A stretch of DNA of 54,922 nt from Neobacillus jeddahensis (GCF_000612625.1 NZ_CCAS010000027.1:1-54922), one strand, 5' to 3'; positions 7,709-17,042 are shown, counted from the stretch's first letter. Made by a program: numbers and translations. Notes: generated by a model not told the origin, from the sequence alone.

Positions 7709-8335
7709 ATGTTCTGGCTGTTACTCCTTATTTCCTATCTAATTGGAAGCGTACCCACTGCTTTGATTGTAGGCAAGTTAGTCTTCGGTGTAGATATACG
7801 CGATCACGGAAGCAAAAACCCCGGTGCAACCAACACACTGAGGGTGCTTGGGAAGAAATCTGCTCTGTTCGTGCTGATCATTGATCTAGCAAAAGGGGCT
7901 TTTGCCACCTACCTGCCCATTCACTTTCATCTAGAGGCAGAACCGCTTTATTTCGGGCTGACCGCTGTCGTTGGCCATTGCTTTCCGATTTTTGCCGGCT
8001 TTCGTGGCGGCAAAGCCATTGCAACCACAGCCGGTGCACTTATGATAACCAACTTTCCGTTACTCGTCATTACCTATGTTACCTTCTTTATCATTATATT
8101 TTTAACGAAATATGTATTCTTTGGCTCCATCTCGGTTGGACTTACCCTGTTTACGTTCGCCATCGTTTCTCCGACGCAAGAATTAGAACTTATCTTTTTA
8201 TTATTCACCTTTTTATTAATATTTCTCCATCGCTCCAACATCCGTAATTTTCTACTTGGCATTGAACCACGGATCAATGATAAAAATTTACTGAATGACC
8301 GCATCCCCCCTAAGAATGGTGGCTTTAAAATGTAA
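7709..8335 (+). CDS. plsY: Acyl-phosphate glycerol-3-phosphate acyltransferase (PlsY family)
   Basis: Integral membrane enzyme that transfers an acyl group from acyl-phosphate to glycerol-3-phosphate, the first step of phospholipid synthesis. All three PlsY motifs are present: GSVPTALIVGK near residue 12, GSKNPGATNTLR near 35, and GHCFPIFAGFRGGKAIAT near 90. Five or more membrane helices; 208 residues, slightly longer than the usual 190-200. The ATG was preferred to the GTG just before it because AAGGA lies eight bases upstream of the ATG. Many Bacillaceae carry more than one plsY, so this may be a second copy. Confidence 0.93.
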   Translation: MFWLLLLISYLIGSVPTALIVGKLVFGVDIRDHGSKNPGATNTLRVLGKKSALFVLIIDLAKGAFATYLPIHFHLEAEPLYFGLTAVVGHCFPIFAGFRGGKAIATTAGALMITNFPLLVITYVTFFIIIFLTKYVFFGSISVGLTLFTFAIVSPTQELELIFLLFTFLLIFLHRSNIRNFLLGIEPRINDKNLLNDRIPPKNGGFKM

Positions 8336-8342
8336 TAGAAAC

Positions 8343-8371
8343 AGGGGCCTTCATGCAAGGCCTCTTTCTTT
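8343..8371 (+). terminator. Terminator of the plsY-like gene
   Basis: AGGGGCCTT, loop CATGC, AAGGCCTCT, then TTCTTTACTTT. Nine-pair stem with one G-T; a solid intrinsic terminator. Confidence 0.75.
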
Positions 8372-8571
8372 ACTTTCATGATTGCGTTTCCATTTACAAG
8401 TTACAAAAGAACTGCTTTTATCGAACTCCTATTATTATTCCACAAGTATATTTTCCTATTTCAATAAACTAATATTTTTACACTAGCAATAGGTATATTA
8501 AATTGATAGAATATTTTTTATAAAATAAATATTATACAAACTTTATTTTTTGCATAACAGGGGGATGAAAA

Positions 8572-10065
8572 ATGTCAAATGCTTCATTACAACTAGTTTC
8601 GATTGGAATTTACCTCGCAATGATGTTATTCATTGGCTGGTATTCTTATCGAAAAACAAGCAATCTAACAGATTATATGCTGGGTGGGAGGTCATTAGGT
8701 CCTGCTGTCACCGCATTAAGTGCTGGTGCTGCTGATATGAGCGGCTGGCTATTAATGGGCTTACCAGGCGGGATTTATGTAAGCGGTTTAGCAGACGCAT
8801 GGATAGCGGTTGGTCTGACGCTTGGCGCTTATTTAAACTGGCTGTGGGTAGCACCGCGCCTTCGCTCCTATACTCAGGTTGCTAACGATTCTATTACCAT
8901 TCCGAGCTATCTGGAGAATCGCTTTAAAGACAAAAGCAAGCTTCTTCGTATCGTTTCCGGTATCGTTATTCTTCTTTTCTTTACATTTTATGTATCCTCA
9001 GGAATGGTATCAGGAGCTGTTTTCTTTAAAAGTTCATTTGGGACAAGCTATCATACAGGCCTGTATATCGTTGGTGGTGTGGTCGTGGCCTATACATTAT
9101 TTGGCGGGTTTCTCGCTGTCAGCTATACCGACTTTATTCAAGGGCTGATGATGTTAATTGCCCTGCTGTTGGTGCCGGCAATTGGAATTTTCCATACTGG
9201 TGGTCCCGCGGAAACATTCGATACCATTCGGGCCATTGATCCGACGAAACTAGACTTTTTAAAAGGCACGACCTTTATTGGGGTTATTTCTGCTTTAGCA
9301 TGGGGGCTTGGCTATTTTGGACAGCCCCATATCATCGTCCGCTTTATGGCGATCAAAACCATCAAAGAAACGAAAAGCGCCCGCCGTATCGGGATGGGCT
9401 GGATGATTATTTCCTTAATAGGGACTATTTTTACGGCTCTAATCGGGATTGCCTTCTTTAAGCAAAACCCACAATTTAGCCTAGACGATCCAGAAGCAGT
9501 CTTCATTCAGTTGGGGCAAATCTTATTTCATCCCATCTTTGCTGGTTTCGTCTTAGCGGCAATTTTAGCGGCGATCATGAGCACAATTTCATCTCAGTTA
9601 ATTGTGACCTCCAGTGCCCTTGTGGAGGATCTTTATAAAATGGTCATGAATAAAAATGCGAAGGATCATCAGCTCGTTTTTTTAGGAAGAATGGCCGTGC
9701 TTCTCGTTGCCGTCGTGGCAGCGGCACTTGCATTCAAACAGGATAATACAATCTTAGATCTCGTCGCCTATGCATGGGCAGGCTTTGGGGCATCATTTGG
9801 ACCGATCATCTTATTAAGCTTATTTTGGAAAAAGATGACCAATTGGGGTGCCTTATTTGGAATGATTGTCGGTGCCATTACCGTGATTATTTGGAAAAAT
9901 GGAGACCTTGGAAAGGTGTTGTTTGGAGAATCTCTTTACGAAATCGTCCCTGGCTTTCTTCTAAACCTCCTTGTGGCAGTGATGGTCAGCCTCATCACCT
10001 ATAAGAAAAATGAAGAAATTGAAAAAGAATTTACGGAAAGTGTGCGTTTATTAAAAGAAGAGTAA
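8572..10065 (+). CDS. putP: Sodium/proline symporter (SSS family)
   Basis: Takes up proline with sodium, for nutrition or as an osmoprotectant. 497 residues with about 13 membrane helices. Family marks: NLTDYMLGGRSLGP near residue 35, SAGAADMSGWLLMGLPG near 52, and the sodium-site region AAIMSTISSQLIVTSSALVEDLY near 340. In B. subtilis the related osmotic-stress transporter opuE occupies the same place beside gatCAB, so either role is possible. GGGGGATG precedes the ATG by a few bases. pruA, which oxidises the proline breakdown product, lies some 20 kb away on the other strand. Confidence 0.94.
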   Translation: MSNASLQLVSIGIYLAMMLFIGWYSYRKTSNLTDYMLGGRSLGPAVTALSAGAADMSGWLLMGLPGGIYVSGLADAWIAVGLTLGAYLNWLWVAPRLRSYTQVANDSITIPSYLENRFKDKSKLLRIVSGIVILLFFTFYVSSGMVSGAVFFKSSFGTSYHTGLYIVGGVVVAYTLFGGFLAVSYTDFIQGLMMLIALLLVPAIGIFHTGGPAETFDTIRAIDPTKLDFLKGTTFIGVISALAWGLGYFGQPHIIVRFMAIKTIKETKSARRIGMGWMIISLIGTIFTALIGIAFFKQNPQFSLDDPEAVFIQLGQILFHPIFAGFVLAAILAAIMSTISSQLIVTSSALVEDLYKMVMNKNAKDHQLVFLGRMAVLLVAVVAAALAFKQDNTILDLVAYAWAGFGASFGPIILLSLFWKKMTNWGALFGMIVGAITVIIWKNGDLGKVLFGESLYEIVPGFLLNLLVAVMVSLITYKKNEEIEKEFTESVRLLKEE

Positions 10066-10071
10066 TGACTA

Positions 10072-10097
10072 AACCCGCTCGGATATCTGAGCGGGTT
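10072..10097. terminator. Bidirectional terminator between putP and the DUF1697 gene
   Basis: AACCCGCTC, loop of eight, GAGCGGGTT, followed by CTTATTTT on the plus strand. It lies between two converging stop codons and can serve both genes, more clearly putP. Confidence 0.85.
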
Positions 10098-10098
10098 C

Positions 10099-10641
10099 TT
10101 ATTTTGCTATGTCCTTTGCTAAGTCCGCTAACTTTATAACCGTTTTCCAGTTCCGCACTGTAGCAGGTACGCCTAGTTTCGGTAGTTGTGTGGCAAGCTT
10201 GGAATCTCGGATACTTTGGCGGAAATGGAGATAGACCTCTTTGCCTACCACCCTGCATTCATCCAGTTCACTCGGATAGGAGTGCAAATAAGCGCTCCCT
10301 TCCTCCGACGGTTGATCCGCTAAGAAGGCAATTTGCACACTCTCCCCCTCATCCAATGAATCGGTACCATACGGGCAATTTCCCACAATTTGTTCATACT
10401 CTTCCACTGACCGCAATATGACAGGCACAGGAAAGCCAAAGGTGCTCTTTATTTCCTTTTCCAGTAGTTGGATCAGTTCATTCGGGGCCCTTTCAGATTC
10501 AAACAGTACATTTCCACTTTGAATATACGTTTTCACTTTCTGGAGTCCTAGTGATGTTAATAGACTTTTCAACTCTGCCATTTTCATCTTATTGTAGCCC
10601 CCCACATTAATCCCACGTAACAGTGCAATATAAACGGGCAT
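10099..10641 (-). CDS. DUF1697 family protein
   Basis: A 180-residue soluble protein of the DUF1697 family, recognised from its start PVYIALLRGINVGGYNKMKMAE, the YIQSGNVLFES segment near residue 40 and the C-terminal TVRNWKTVIKLADLAK. No biochemical role is established for the family. AAAAGGAGGGG gives a strong ribosome site before the ATG. The gene stands alone, divergent from the VOC gene with a short shared upstream region that carries one of the TAATCGTTTGATTA-like boxes. Confidence 0.88.
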   Translation of the reverse strand: MPVYIALLRGINVGGYNKMKMAELKSLLTSLGLQKVKTYIQSGNVLFESERAPNELIQLLEKEIKSTFGFPVPVILRSVEEYEQIVGNCPYGTDSLDEGESVQIAFLADQPSEEGSAYLHSYPSELDECRVVGKEVYLHFRQSIRDSKLATQLPKLGVPATVRNWKTVIKLADLAKDIAK

Positions 10642-10734
10642 TTATATCCCCTCCTTTTTCAAAACATACTTTTATTAATCTTACCATTTTTATATCCTCC
10701 TAAACTATGTTTCCACCTCCATTCTTTTCAACTA

Positions 10735-10750
10735 ATCAATCGTTTAATTA
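10735..10750. promoter_or_regulatory. Operator-like box (TAATC-GTTT-GATTA type)
   Basis: ATCAATCGTTTAATTA, an imperfect match to the palindrome at 11461-11474, lies in the divergent region upstream of the VOC and DUF1697 genes. The form resembles TetR-family operators; no regulator gene of that type is in the window. Confidence 0.35.
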
Positions 10751-10860
10751 AATTCGTAGCTTGTAAACTACGCTGGCCTTAAAAACACCATTTTTTGAAG
10801 GAGAATTGAAACGAGATGAAGAAAGTATATGTAAAATACATGAATTGGGAGGGATACATA

Positions 10861-11292
10861 GTGGTTCCACAAAGAGTAACTCTTCTTACTGTTGGTGCAT
10901 ATAATCTGCCTGAACTTCGAACATTCTACAAATCGTTAGGCTGGGAAGAAACGGAATTTAGTTCTGACGAATACGCTGTCTTTAAAACGGCAGGTGTTTT
11001 GCTTTCATTGTTTCCTATTGCAGAGTTAGCCAAAGATGCTGGCGTCGATCTGCCACCAACCCCTGAAGGCTTTCGGCCCGTCACCTTTGCCATTAATGTC
11101 GAGCAACCCGAGCTAGTCGACGCTACGTTGGTGCAGATCCGTACTGCAGGTGGAAAAATAGTACGAGAGCCAAGTGATGCATTTTGGGGAGGACGGACCG
11201 CCTACTTTGCCGATCCGGAAAATAATCTCTGGGAAGTAGCTTGGAATCCATCCTCCGTCTTTGATGAACGAGGCGCAATGATTTCATTTTAA
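10861..11292 (+). CDS. VOC (glyoxalase/bleomycin-resistance) superfamily protein
   Basis: About 143 residues with the paired beta-alpha-beta-beta-beta fold of the vicinal oxygen chelate superfamily. It reads RVTLLTVGAYNLPELRTFYKSLGWEE at the start, then DEYAVFKTAGVLLSLF, and ends with the usual GGRTAYFADPENNLWEVAWNP, where the Glu before V is the common metal ligand. Substrate unknown. Start: GTG with GGGAGGG eight bases upstream fits the family N-terminus. An ATG 15 codons earlier (10816) also has a ribosome site, but the extra segment MKKVYVKYMNWEGYI is foreign to the family. Confidence 0.87.
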   Translation: MVPQRVTLLTVGAYNLPELRTFYKSLGWEETEFSSDEYAVFKTAGVLLSLFPIAELAKDAGVDLPPTPEGFRPVTFAINVEQPELVDATLVQIRTAGGKIVREPSDAFWGGRTAYFADPENNLWEVAWNPSSVFDERGAMISF

Positions 11293-11304
11293 TAGAAAAC
11301 AACT

Positions 11305-11337
11305 GGTCAGTATGGACAACCCATACTGGCCTTTTTG
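11305..11337 (+). terminator. Terminator of the VOC gene
   Basis: GGTCAGTATGG, loop ACAAC, CCATACTGGCC, then TTTTT: an 11-pair stem with one wobble and a clean T tract. Confidence 0.9.
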
Positions 11338-11428
11338 TGCTCTGTTTTAAGCTGGACCACATTCGACATTTATTTTCACTTCAAGATTAGTCAAACCCCG
11401 GCATCCCAATGAATTTAACCATTTCACA

Positions 11429-11442
11429 CAAACGTTTGATTA
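11429..11442. promoter_or_regulatory. Operator-like box, variant
   Basis: CAAACGTTTGATTA: one arm (GATTA) and the GTTT centre match the neighbouring perfect palindrome, the other arm is degenerate. Confidence 0.3.
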
Positions 11443-11460
11443 GGTTTAAGATGTACTAAC

Positions 11461-11474
11461 TAATCGTTTGATTA
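11461..11474. promoter_or_regulatory. Perfect palindromic operator-like box TAATCGTTTGATTA
   Basis: Arms TAATC and GATTA around GTTT. It is the best copy of a motif that recurs at 10735, 11429 and, inverted, 11642. The pattern is TetR-operator-like; the binding protein is unknown. Confidence 0.4.
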
Positions 11475-11640
11475 AAATATTATTCAGCCCTTCGTACACC
11501 AAACTTCCCACATAAAACTAGCAAAAAAAAATGTCGAACCACCTCAGCTCTTTTTACATTTCATTGTAGAAATTGGTAGAAAAATAGCTTATCCCCTCCT
11601 ATCTCTCACAAATCGACAGAAAGCTCTATATTCCCTTATT

Positions 11641-11654
11641 AAACAAACGATTAA
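11641..11654. promoter_or_regulatory. Operator-like box, inverted variant
   Basis: Read on the minus strand: TTAATCGTTTGTTT. It shares TAATCGTTTG with the perfect box at 11461. Confidence 0.3.
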
Positions 11655-11714
11655 TTGAAATCATACAATCCCCTGTTTCATCACGGTTTTTTCCCGGGAA
11701 ATGTTGAAGGAAAT

Positions 11715-11734
11715 TGTCGAAAACCATTTCGACA
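11715..11734. promoter_or_regulatory. Inverted pair of TGTCGAA (Spo0A-box-like) sites
   Basis: TGTCGAAA-ACCA-TTTCGACA is a perfect inverted repeat. TGTCGAA is an exact match to the published Spo0A box core TGNCGAA. Its position between converging genes leaves no obvious target. Confidence 0.35.
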
Positions 11735-11747
11735 TTCCCTATACTAA

Positions 11748-11779
11748 AAAAGCTGGCAGAATTGAGATCTGCCAGCTTC
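11748..11779 (-). terminator. Terminator of the gatCAB operon
   Basis: Minus strand AGCTGGCAGA, loop, TCTGCCAGCT then TTTTT. Ten perfect pairs directly after the gatB stop. Confidence 0.92.
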
Positions 11780-11782
11780 TGT

Positions 11783-13210
11783 TTAACGTTTTTGTAATTC
11801 TTGTTGTAACAATTGATTAACCATTTGTGGATTGGCCTGACCCTTCGTTGCCTTCATTAGCTGTCCAACTAGGAAGCCAACTGCTTTATTTTTACCATTC
11901 TTAAAGTCTTCAATCGACTGTGGATTGGCATCGAGCACTTCAGCAATAATCTTAAGGAGCGTCCCCTCATCGGAAATTTGCACGAGTCCTTTTTCCTTAA
12001 CGATTTGCTCGGCATCGCCGCCCTGCTCGATTAACTCTTTAAAAACGGTTTTCGCAATCTTTGAGGAGATTGTTCCGTTTTCAATCAGTTTAATCATACT
12101 TGCCAAGCCTTCTGGCGTTAAGGCAACTTGATCCAATTCCTTCGACTCTGCATTCAAATAGGCAGATACGTCACCCATGATCCAGTTCGAAGCGAGCTTT
12201 GCATCCGCACCACCGTTAACTGTCGCTTCAAAGAAATCAGCCATTTCCTTTGTTACAGTTAATACCTTAGCATCATAGACAGGTAAACCAAGCTCTTCGA
12301 TATAACGCTTTTGGCGTTGGTCAGGAAGCTCAGGGATTTCAGCACGAATCCGCGCCTTCCAATCCTCATCAATAAACAGATCCAGTAAATCTGGCTCTGG
12401 GAAGTAACGATAATCATCAGAGCCTTCCTTCACCCGCATCAATAACGTTGCCCCCGTTGCTTCATCAAAGCGGCGCGTTTCTTGATCGATCGTTCCCCCG
12501 GCTGAAATGACTTCACGTTGGCGTTTTTCTTCAAATTCCAGCCCTTTGCGAACAAAGTTGAAGGAGTTGAGGTTTTTTAATTCGGTCTTTGTTCCGAACT
12601 CTTCTTGACCCACAGGACGAATCGAGATATTAGCATCACAACGAAGGGAACCCTCTTCCATTTTACAATCGGACACACCTGTATATTGGATAATCGATTT
12701 TAATTTTTCCAGATAGGCATAGGCCTCATCTGGGGTACGGATATCCGGTTCTGAGACGATCTCGACAAGCGGTGTTCCTTGACGGTTGTAGTCACATAAA
12801 GAATACCCTTTCTCATGGTTCAGCTTGCCGGCATCCTCTTCCAAATGGATCCTGGTAATACCAATTCTTTTCGTATAGCCATTTACTTCAATTTCAATCC
12901 AGCCATGCTCACCGATTGGTTTATCAAATTGCGAGATTTGGTAGGCCTTCGGATTATCTGGATAGAAATAGTTCTTGCGGTCAAACTTCGTATGGGTCGC
13001 CACCTGGCAGTTCAGTGCCATGGCTGCCTTCATCCCGAAATCCACCGCTTTTTTGTTTAGTACTGGCAATACTCCTGGATAGCCAAGGTCAATGACACTT
13101 GTATTCGTATTTGGTTCCGCCCCAAAATGGTTGGGACTCGCTGAAAAAATCTTCGATTCTGTTTTTAACTCGACATGGACTTCAAGTCCGATCACTGTTT
13201 CAAATTCCAT
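11783..13210 (-). CDS. gatB: Aspartyl/glutamyl-tRNA(Asn/Gln) amidotransferase subunit B
   Basis: tRNA-binding and kinase subunit of the GatCAB complex, which turns Glu-tRNA(Gln) into Gln-tRNA(Gln) (and Asp-tRNA(Asn) where needed). About 475 residues, normal length. The N-terminal GatB core begins [14 protein letters not shown], holds the conserved [18 protein letters not shown] near 80 and [13 protein letters not shown] near 190, and is followed by the helical YqeY-like tail ([24 protein letters not shown]). The ATG chosen aligns with family starts and has GGGGGTG upstream; a GTG three codons earlier is part of that site. Confidence 0.96.
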   Translation of the reverse strand: MEFETVIGLEVHVELKTESKIFSASPNHFGAEPNTNTSVIDLGYPGVLPVLNKKAVDFGMKAAMALNCQVATHTKFDRKNYFYPDNPKAYQISQFDKPIGEHGWIEIEVNGYTKRIGITRIHLEEDAGKLNHEKGYSLCDYNRQGTPLVEIVSEPDIRTPDEAYAYLEKLKSIIQYTGVSDCKMEEGSLRCDANISIRPVGQEEFGTKTELKNLNSFNFVRKGLEFEEKRQREVISAGGTIDQETRRFDEATGATLLMRVKEGSDDYRYFPEPDLLDLFIDEDWKARIRAEIPELPDQRQKRYIEELGLPVYDAKVLTVTKEMADFFEATVNGGADAKLASNWIMGDVSAYLNAESKELDQVALTPEGLASMIKLIENGTISSKIAKTVFKELIEQGGDAEQIVKEKGLVQISDEGTLLKIIAEVLDANPQSIEDFKNGKNKAVGFLVGQLMKATKGQANPQMVNQLLQQELQKR

Positions 13211-13222
13211 CTTTTCCACCCC

Positions 13223-14680
13223 CTACAATTCCGGCTTTTGTTTATGGTAGTCTGTTGCCTGCTCGAACGCATGGGCAACCCGATAAATCGTCGCTTCATC
13301 AAAATGCTTTCCAATGATTTGTAATCCAAGCGGAAGGCCTGCATCAAAACCACATGGAACTGAGATCCCTGGTACACCTGCAAGGTTAACCGGTATGGTT
13401 AAAATATCATTGGCATACATCGTTAACGGATCATCAATGTTTTCGCCCACTTTAAAGGCAGCAGTTGGTGTGGTCGGTCCAACAATCACGTCATAGTTTG
13501 CAAACACATCCTCAAAATCCTTTTTGATTAACGTTCTGACCTGCTGCGCCTTTTTATAGTAAGCATCATAATAGCCAGAACTTAACGCAAACGTTCCAAG
13601 CATAATCCGGCGTTTCACTTCATCACCGAAGCCTTCCGCACGGGTCTTTTTATATAATTCCAGCAAACTTTCGGCATCGTTAGCACGGTAACCATAACGT
13701 ACGCCGTCAAAACGGGCTAGGTTCGCAGATGCTTCTGATGAGGAAAGCAAATAGTAAGTTGCAAGGGCATACTTAGAATGCGGCAGGGAAACCTCTTCCC
13801 ACTCGGCACCAAGTCCTTCAAGGACCTTTAAGGCAGCCAGAACCGATTGACGGACAGATTCATTCACACCTTCGCCCAAGTATTCTTTTGGAACGGCAAT
13901 TTTGAGACCCTTGATATCACCTGTTAACGAAGACGCAAAGTTTGGAACATCAACATTCGCTGAGGTGGAATCCATTGGATCCAGTCCTGAGATCGCTTGT
14001 AATAAATAAGCATTATCCTCAACCGTCCTTGTGATCGGCCCGATTTGGTCGAGCGATGAAGCAAACGCCACGAGGCCGAAGCGAGACACACGACCATAGG
14101 TTGGCTTCATGCCCACAACCCCACAAAAAGAAGCCGGTTGGCGAATCGACCCACCTGTATCAGAGCCGAGCGAGAAGAGAACTTCTCCAGCCGCAACGGC
14201 AGCAGCCGAACCACCTGAAGAACCGCCTGGTACACGATCAAGCCTCCATGGGTTACGCGTTCTTTGGTAGTGGGAGTTTTCAGTTGATGACCCCATGGCA
14301 AACTCGTCCATATTTAACTTACCAATGGTGACAGTTTCTGCTTGCTGTAATTTTTGCACTACAGCAGCATCATATATCGGATCAAAATTCTCAAGGATTT
14401 TACTAGCACAGGTGGTCCGTAAACCCTTTGTGACAATGTTATCCTTCACACCAATCGGCATCCCGAATAGTAGTCCTTTTGATTGGTCCGTGCCGATTTT
14501 TCCATCTTGAGCCTTGGCCAATTGACGGGCCCGCTCTTCGTCCAATGTTAAAAAGGCCTGGACCTTATCCTCAACCTCGCTGATTCGTTTATACGATTCT
14601 TCGACAAGGTCGGTTACCGTTACTTCTTTCTTATGTAAAAGTTCATGAAGATCTGAAACCTTATAATCAAATAAACTCAA
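13223..14680 (-). CDS. gatA: Aspartyl/glutamyl-tRNA(Asn/Gln) amidotransferase subunit A
   Basis: Amidase-signature subunit of GatCAB; it releases ammonia from glutamine. Conserved features in order are [10 protein letters not shown] near residue 77 (catalytic Lys), the Gly/Ser-rich [14 protein letters not shown] near 150 and [16 protein letters not shown] near 172 (Ser-cis-Ser-Lys triad region). About 485 residues, normal. Start: a TTG with AGGGAG eight bases upstream gives MSLFDYK, matching homologues; a GTG three codons earlier (14689) overlaps the ribosome site and is less likely. It sits between gatB and gatC with gaps of about 12 bases. Confidence 0.95.
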   Translation of the reverse strand: MSLFDYKVSDLHELLHKKEVTVTDLVEESYKRISEVEDKVQAFLTLDEERARQLAKAQDGKIGTDQSKGLLFGMPIGVKDNIVTKGLRTTCASKILENFDPIYDAAVVQKLQQAETVTIGKLNMDEFAMGSSTENSHYQRTRNPWRLDRVPGGSSGGSAAAVAAGEVLFSLGSDTGGSIRQPASFCGVVGMKPTYGRVSRFGLVAFASSLDQIGPITRTVEDNAYLLQAISGLDPMDSTSANVDVPNFASSLTGDIKGLKIAVPKEYLGEGVNESVRQSVLAALKVLEGLGAEWEEVSLPHSKYALATYYLLSSSEASANLARFDGVRYGYRANDAESLLELYKKTRAEGFGDEVKRRIMLGTFALSSGYYDAYYKKAQQVRTLIKKDFEDVFANYDVIVGPTTPTAAFKVGENIDDPLTMYANDILTIPVNLAGVPGISVPCGFDAGLPLGLQIIGKHFDEATIYRVAHAFEQATDYHKQKPEL

Positions 14681-14692
14681 CGTACTCACTCC

Positions 14693-14986
14693 CTACTCTC
14701 CCAAAATCGATGGTACTTTAATTTGCCCATCCTGATGCTCTGGCGCATTTTTCAGTACTTCTTCACGCGGTAATCCTTGTTTCGGGATATCCTCACGTAA
14801 TACATTTTTCATATCCAGTACATGGTATGTAGGCGCTACATTCTCCGTATCCAATTCATTTAATTGTTCGGCAAACGTAATAATGGCATCCAGTTGTTTC
14901 GTAAACTTTTCCGCCTCTTCTTCTGTAATGGCTAATCGGGCTAAGTTTGCGACGTGTTTCACTTGGTCGTTTGAAATTCGTGACAT
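14693..14986 (-). CDS. gatC: Aspartyl/glutamyl-tRNA(Asn/Gln) amidotransferase subunit C
   Basis: Small 97-residue subunit that wraps around and stabilises GatA and GatB. It begins [20 protein letters not shown], has [14 protein letters not shown] in the centre and ends in the typical Pro-rich tail [21 protein letters not shown]. First gene of the gatCAB operon, with AGGAGG before the ATG. Its promoter must lie in the 220-base gap shared with the divergent lysozyme-like gene. Confidence 0.95.
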   Translation of the reverse strand: MSRISNDQVKHVANLARLAITEEEAEKFTKQLDAIITFAEQLNELDTENVAPTYHVLDMKNVLREDIPKQGLPREEVLKNAPEHQDGQIKVPSILGE

Positions 14987-15208
14987 TTTGAAAACCTCCT
15001 AACCTATATTTTCGTTATCATCATTAATACTGATGATACCAAACTTTTCCGCTTTACCGCAATGATTCCTTTTACAGTATTAACATTCCATTCATGTTTT
15101 AAATGATTGTCACCATTCAGTAACATATTTTCTATACTGCGATACCTGACATCCGTTGTGACCTCTATTATAATAGTCAATGAGAATGAAGTTTCAGGAG
15201 AATTTGAA

Positions 15209-15868
15209 ATGAAAAAACGAAGACGGAAGAAGTTCAAAACCTTTTTCGTGTTGTTTCTACTTTTTATTGCTTTAGCCATGTTTCAAACTTATTTTCAACA
15301 CCAGAAAAGGACGTCGCTTTTAGACAATCACGATCCATTTATTGAAGTTAAAAAATATAGCCCATTAATCCAAGCTGAATTAGCCAAATATCAATTAGAA
15401 AGTCACACATCATTACTAGTGGCCCTCATGCAGCAGGAAAGCGGCGGCAAAGGCGGCGATCCAATGCAGGCCTCAGAATCGGCTGGATTAGCAAGAAATT
15501 CCATTACCGATCCGAAACAAAGCATCGAGGTGGGGGTACTGCATTTTCAACGTATTCTTACCTATGGGAATGAGCGGCAGGTTGACTTTCCAACGATCAT
15601 CCAGGCTTACAACATGGGCAGCGGTTATATTGACTATGTGGCGCAGCATGGCGGGAAACATAGTGAGGAATTGGCGAAGGAATTCTCGCTATTACAGGTT
15701 CAAAAACAGCCGACATTGTATACGTGCGGTGGCGATAAGAATAACTTCCGCTATCCTTACTGTTATGGTGATTTCACCTATAGCACAAAGGTTAACAAAA
15801 ACCTGCAATTATTAGGTGATAGTATTCCCGTTATAAATAATGAAAAAACAAGCGGTGAGGCTTTTTAA
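15209..15868 (+). CDS. Membrane-anchored lysozyme-like (transglycosylase-fold) protein
   Basis: 219 residues. Residues 1-30 are a very basic tail (KKRRRKKFK) followed by one hydrophobic helix, so an N-terminal anchor or uncleaved signal. The outer part has the fold marks of the Lysozyme_like family seen in CwlT: LLVALMQQESGG near residue 70 with the catalytic Glu, then GLARNSITDPKQSIEVGV, and IIQAYNMGSGYIDY near 132. It probably cuts or remodels peptidoglycan. AGGAG precedes the ATG; a longer upstream frame has no ribosome site. The last codons lie inside a terminator hairpin. Confidence 0.86.
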   Translation: MKKRRRKKFKTFFVLFLLFIALAMFQTYFQHQKRTSLLDNHDPFIEVKKYSPLIQAELAKYQLESHTSLLVALMQQESGGKGGDPMQASESAGLARNSITDPKQSIEVGVLHFQRILTYGNERQVDFPTIIQAYNMGSGYIDYVAQHGGKHSEELAKEFSLLQVQKQPTLYTCGGDKNNFRYPYCYGDFTYSTKVNKNLQLLGDSIPVINNEKTSGEAF

Positions 15869-15890
15869 GGCCTCACCGCTTGTTTTTTTG
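15849..15890. terminator. Bidirectional terminator overlapping the lysozyme-like gene end
   Basis: CAAGCGGTGAGGC, short loop, GCCTCACCGCTTG, with A-rich DNA on the left and seven T on the right. 13 pairs. The left arm lies in the last coding codons of the plus-strand gene; the T tract on each strand allows use by the converging VanZ-like gene too. Confidence 0.92.
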
Positions 15891-15900
15891 TTTTGACCCT

Positions 15901-16398
15901 TCACAGGTTCTCTCTCCTCATTATCTGTTTCCTTTTCAAATGAATAAAAAGAGAAAAAAACTTAATAGGAATATACCCAATTAGTCCACCAAATGTATTC
16001 AAAATCAAATCATCCACATCAAAACTGCCAAATTCAAACAATAGCTGCAGAATTTCGAATGTCAGACTTAAACAAAAGCTGGCACACATGACCGTGCTGA
16101 TACTTTGAAACTTCTTCGAAAGCAATGGTAAGATAAATCCAAAAGGGGCAAACCCAATAATATTTCCAACGAGGTTTTCGATGCGGATACTAAGATTGAT
16201 GTCGGCCAAATACAAGTAAAAATAAATAGTTTTGAAAGGAATGAAATTATTTGATCGCCAATGATATTCGCTATATGTAAAATTAAAATGCTGGATAATC
16301 TCAGTTAATGGGATATATTTAAACAAAATTAATTTTGAAAGAATCGCTAAGTATACTACCAGGACGATTGTCAGTACTAGTTTATAGATTATTTTCAT
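15901..16398 (-). CDS. VanZ-family membrane protein
   Basis: 165 residues with four or five membrane helices: 8-28, 68-90 (ENLVGNIIGFAPFGFILP), 102-120 and 131-152. The GNIxxFxPxGFxLP segment, the E-x2-Q pair in FEILQLLFEFGSFDVDD and the following NTFGGLIGY are the marks of VanZ-like proteins (the family of the teicoplanin-resistance protein VanZ). Most chromosomal members have no known function, and there is no van cluster here. The ATG has GGAG ten bases upstream. It converges on the lysozyme-like gene. Confidence 0.87.
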   Translation of the reverse strand: MKIIYKLVLTIVLVVYLAILSKLILFKYIPLTEIIQHFNFTYSEYHWRSNNFIPFKTIYFYLYLADINLSIRIENLVGNIIGFAPFGFILPLLSKKFQSISTVMCASFCLSLTFEILQLLFEFGSFDVDDLILNTFGGLIGYIPIKFFSLFIHLKRKQIMRRENL

Positions 16399-16490
16399 TT
16401 AGTCACTGCTCCGATTTTAACATGTAGAATTTAATTTTACCATATTTTCCAAATGGGTTGGGAGCTAAAATTGAATTGGAGGAATTTAGC

Positions 16491-16943
16491 ATGGCAGAAC
16501 ATCACTTTCACTTACAAGCCAACTGGCCTGGTTTACGGAATGACGTCGGGGAGATTGCCGTCGGACAATTACAAACGAAAATATCCATCCCACCTGAGAT
16601 GGACGGCCCGGGGGTAGGCACGAATCCTGATGAGATGCTGCTTGGAGCGGCAGCCACCTGCTATATTATTACCCTTGCGGCGATGATGGAGCGTAGTGGA
16701 TTGGATAAGGAAGACCTTACGATGGAATCCGAAGGGATTGTCGATGTCACAAATGGCGTTTTCACCTATAAAAAAATTATCCATCGTCCACACGTAGTAT
16801 TAAAGGCGGATGCAACGGAAAAAGAGTTAGAATTAGTGAGAAAACTTGCCAAAAAAGCAGAAACATCCTGCATGATCAGCCGTGCGATTCAAGGAAATGT
16901 AGAAATAGAGCTCGAGGCCAAGGTGGAAATTGCAGCTGGTTGA
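16491..16943 (+). CDS. OsmC/Ohr-family peroxidase
   Basis: 150-residue member of the OsmC family, which reduces organic hydroperoxides with a pair of cysteines. The two expected cysteines are visible: GAAATCYIITLA (Cys 57) and AETSCMISRAI (Cys 127). The sequence NPDEMLLGAAATC is the family core, and the shape is closest to the short SACOL1771-type members. The start was placed at the ATG with TTGGAGG upstream; a longer frame reaches a TTG without a site. Monocistronic. Confidence 0.9.
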   Translation: MAEHHFHLQANWPGLRNDVGEIAVGQLQTKISIPPEMDGPGVGTNPDEMLLGAAATCYIITLAAMMERSGLDKEDLTMESEGIVDVTNGVFTYKKIIHRPHVVLKADATEKELELVRKLAKKAETSCMISRAIQGNVEIELEAKVEIAAG

Positions 16944-17042
16944 GTTCAAATAGGCGCTTGTTTTCCTCCCCCTCAATAGAAAAAAGAGCTGTCTGGAGTG
17001 GAAATCAACATCCTAGTAACACCTCTCCTTATATAAGTAGAA

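Larger units (their letters stand above)
11338..11748. other. Gene-free stretch with repeated short palindromes
   Basis: About 410 bases between two converging genes with no plausible reading frame. It holds three TAATCGTTTGATTA-like boxes (11429, 11461 and 11642) and four perfect TGTCGAA heptamers (11362, 11532, 11715 and 11728), two of them facing each other as TGTCGAAA-N4-TTTCGACA. No RNA gene recognised. Confidence 0.6.

Noticed and set aside
10816..10860. Fifteen-codon N-terminal extension of the VOC protein
   Set aside because: It has a weak ribosome site, but the extra residues do not fit the fold; the GTG with GGGAGGG is better.
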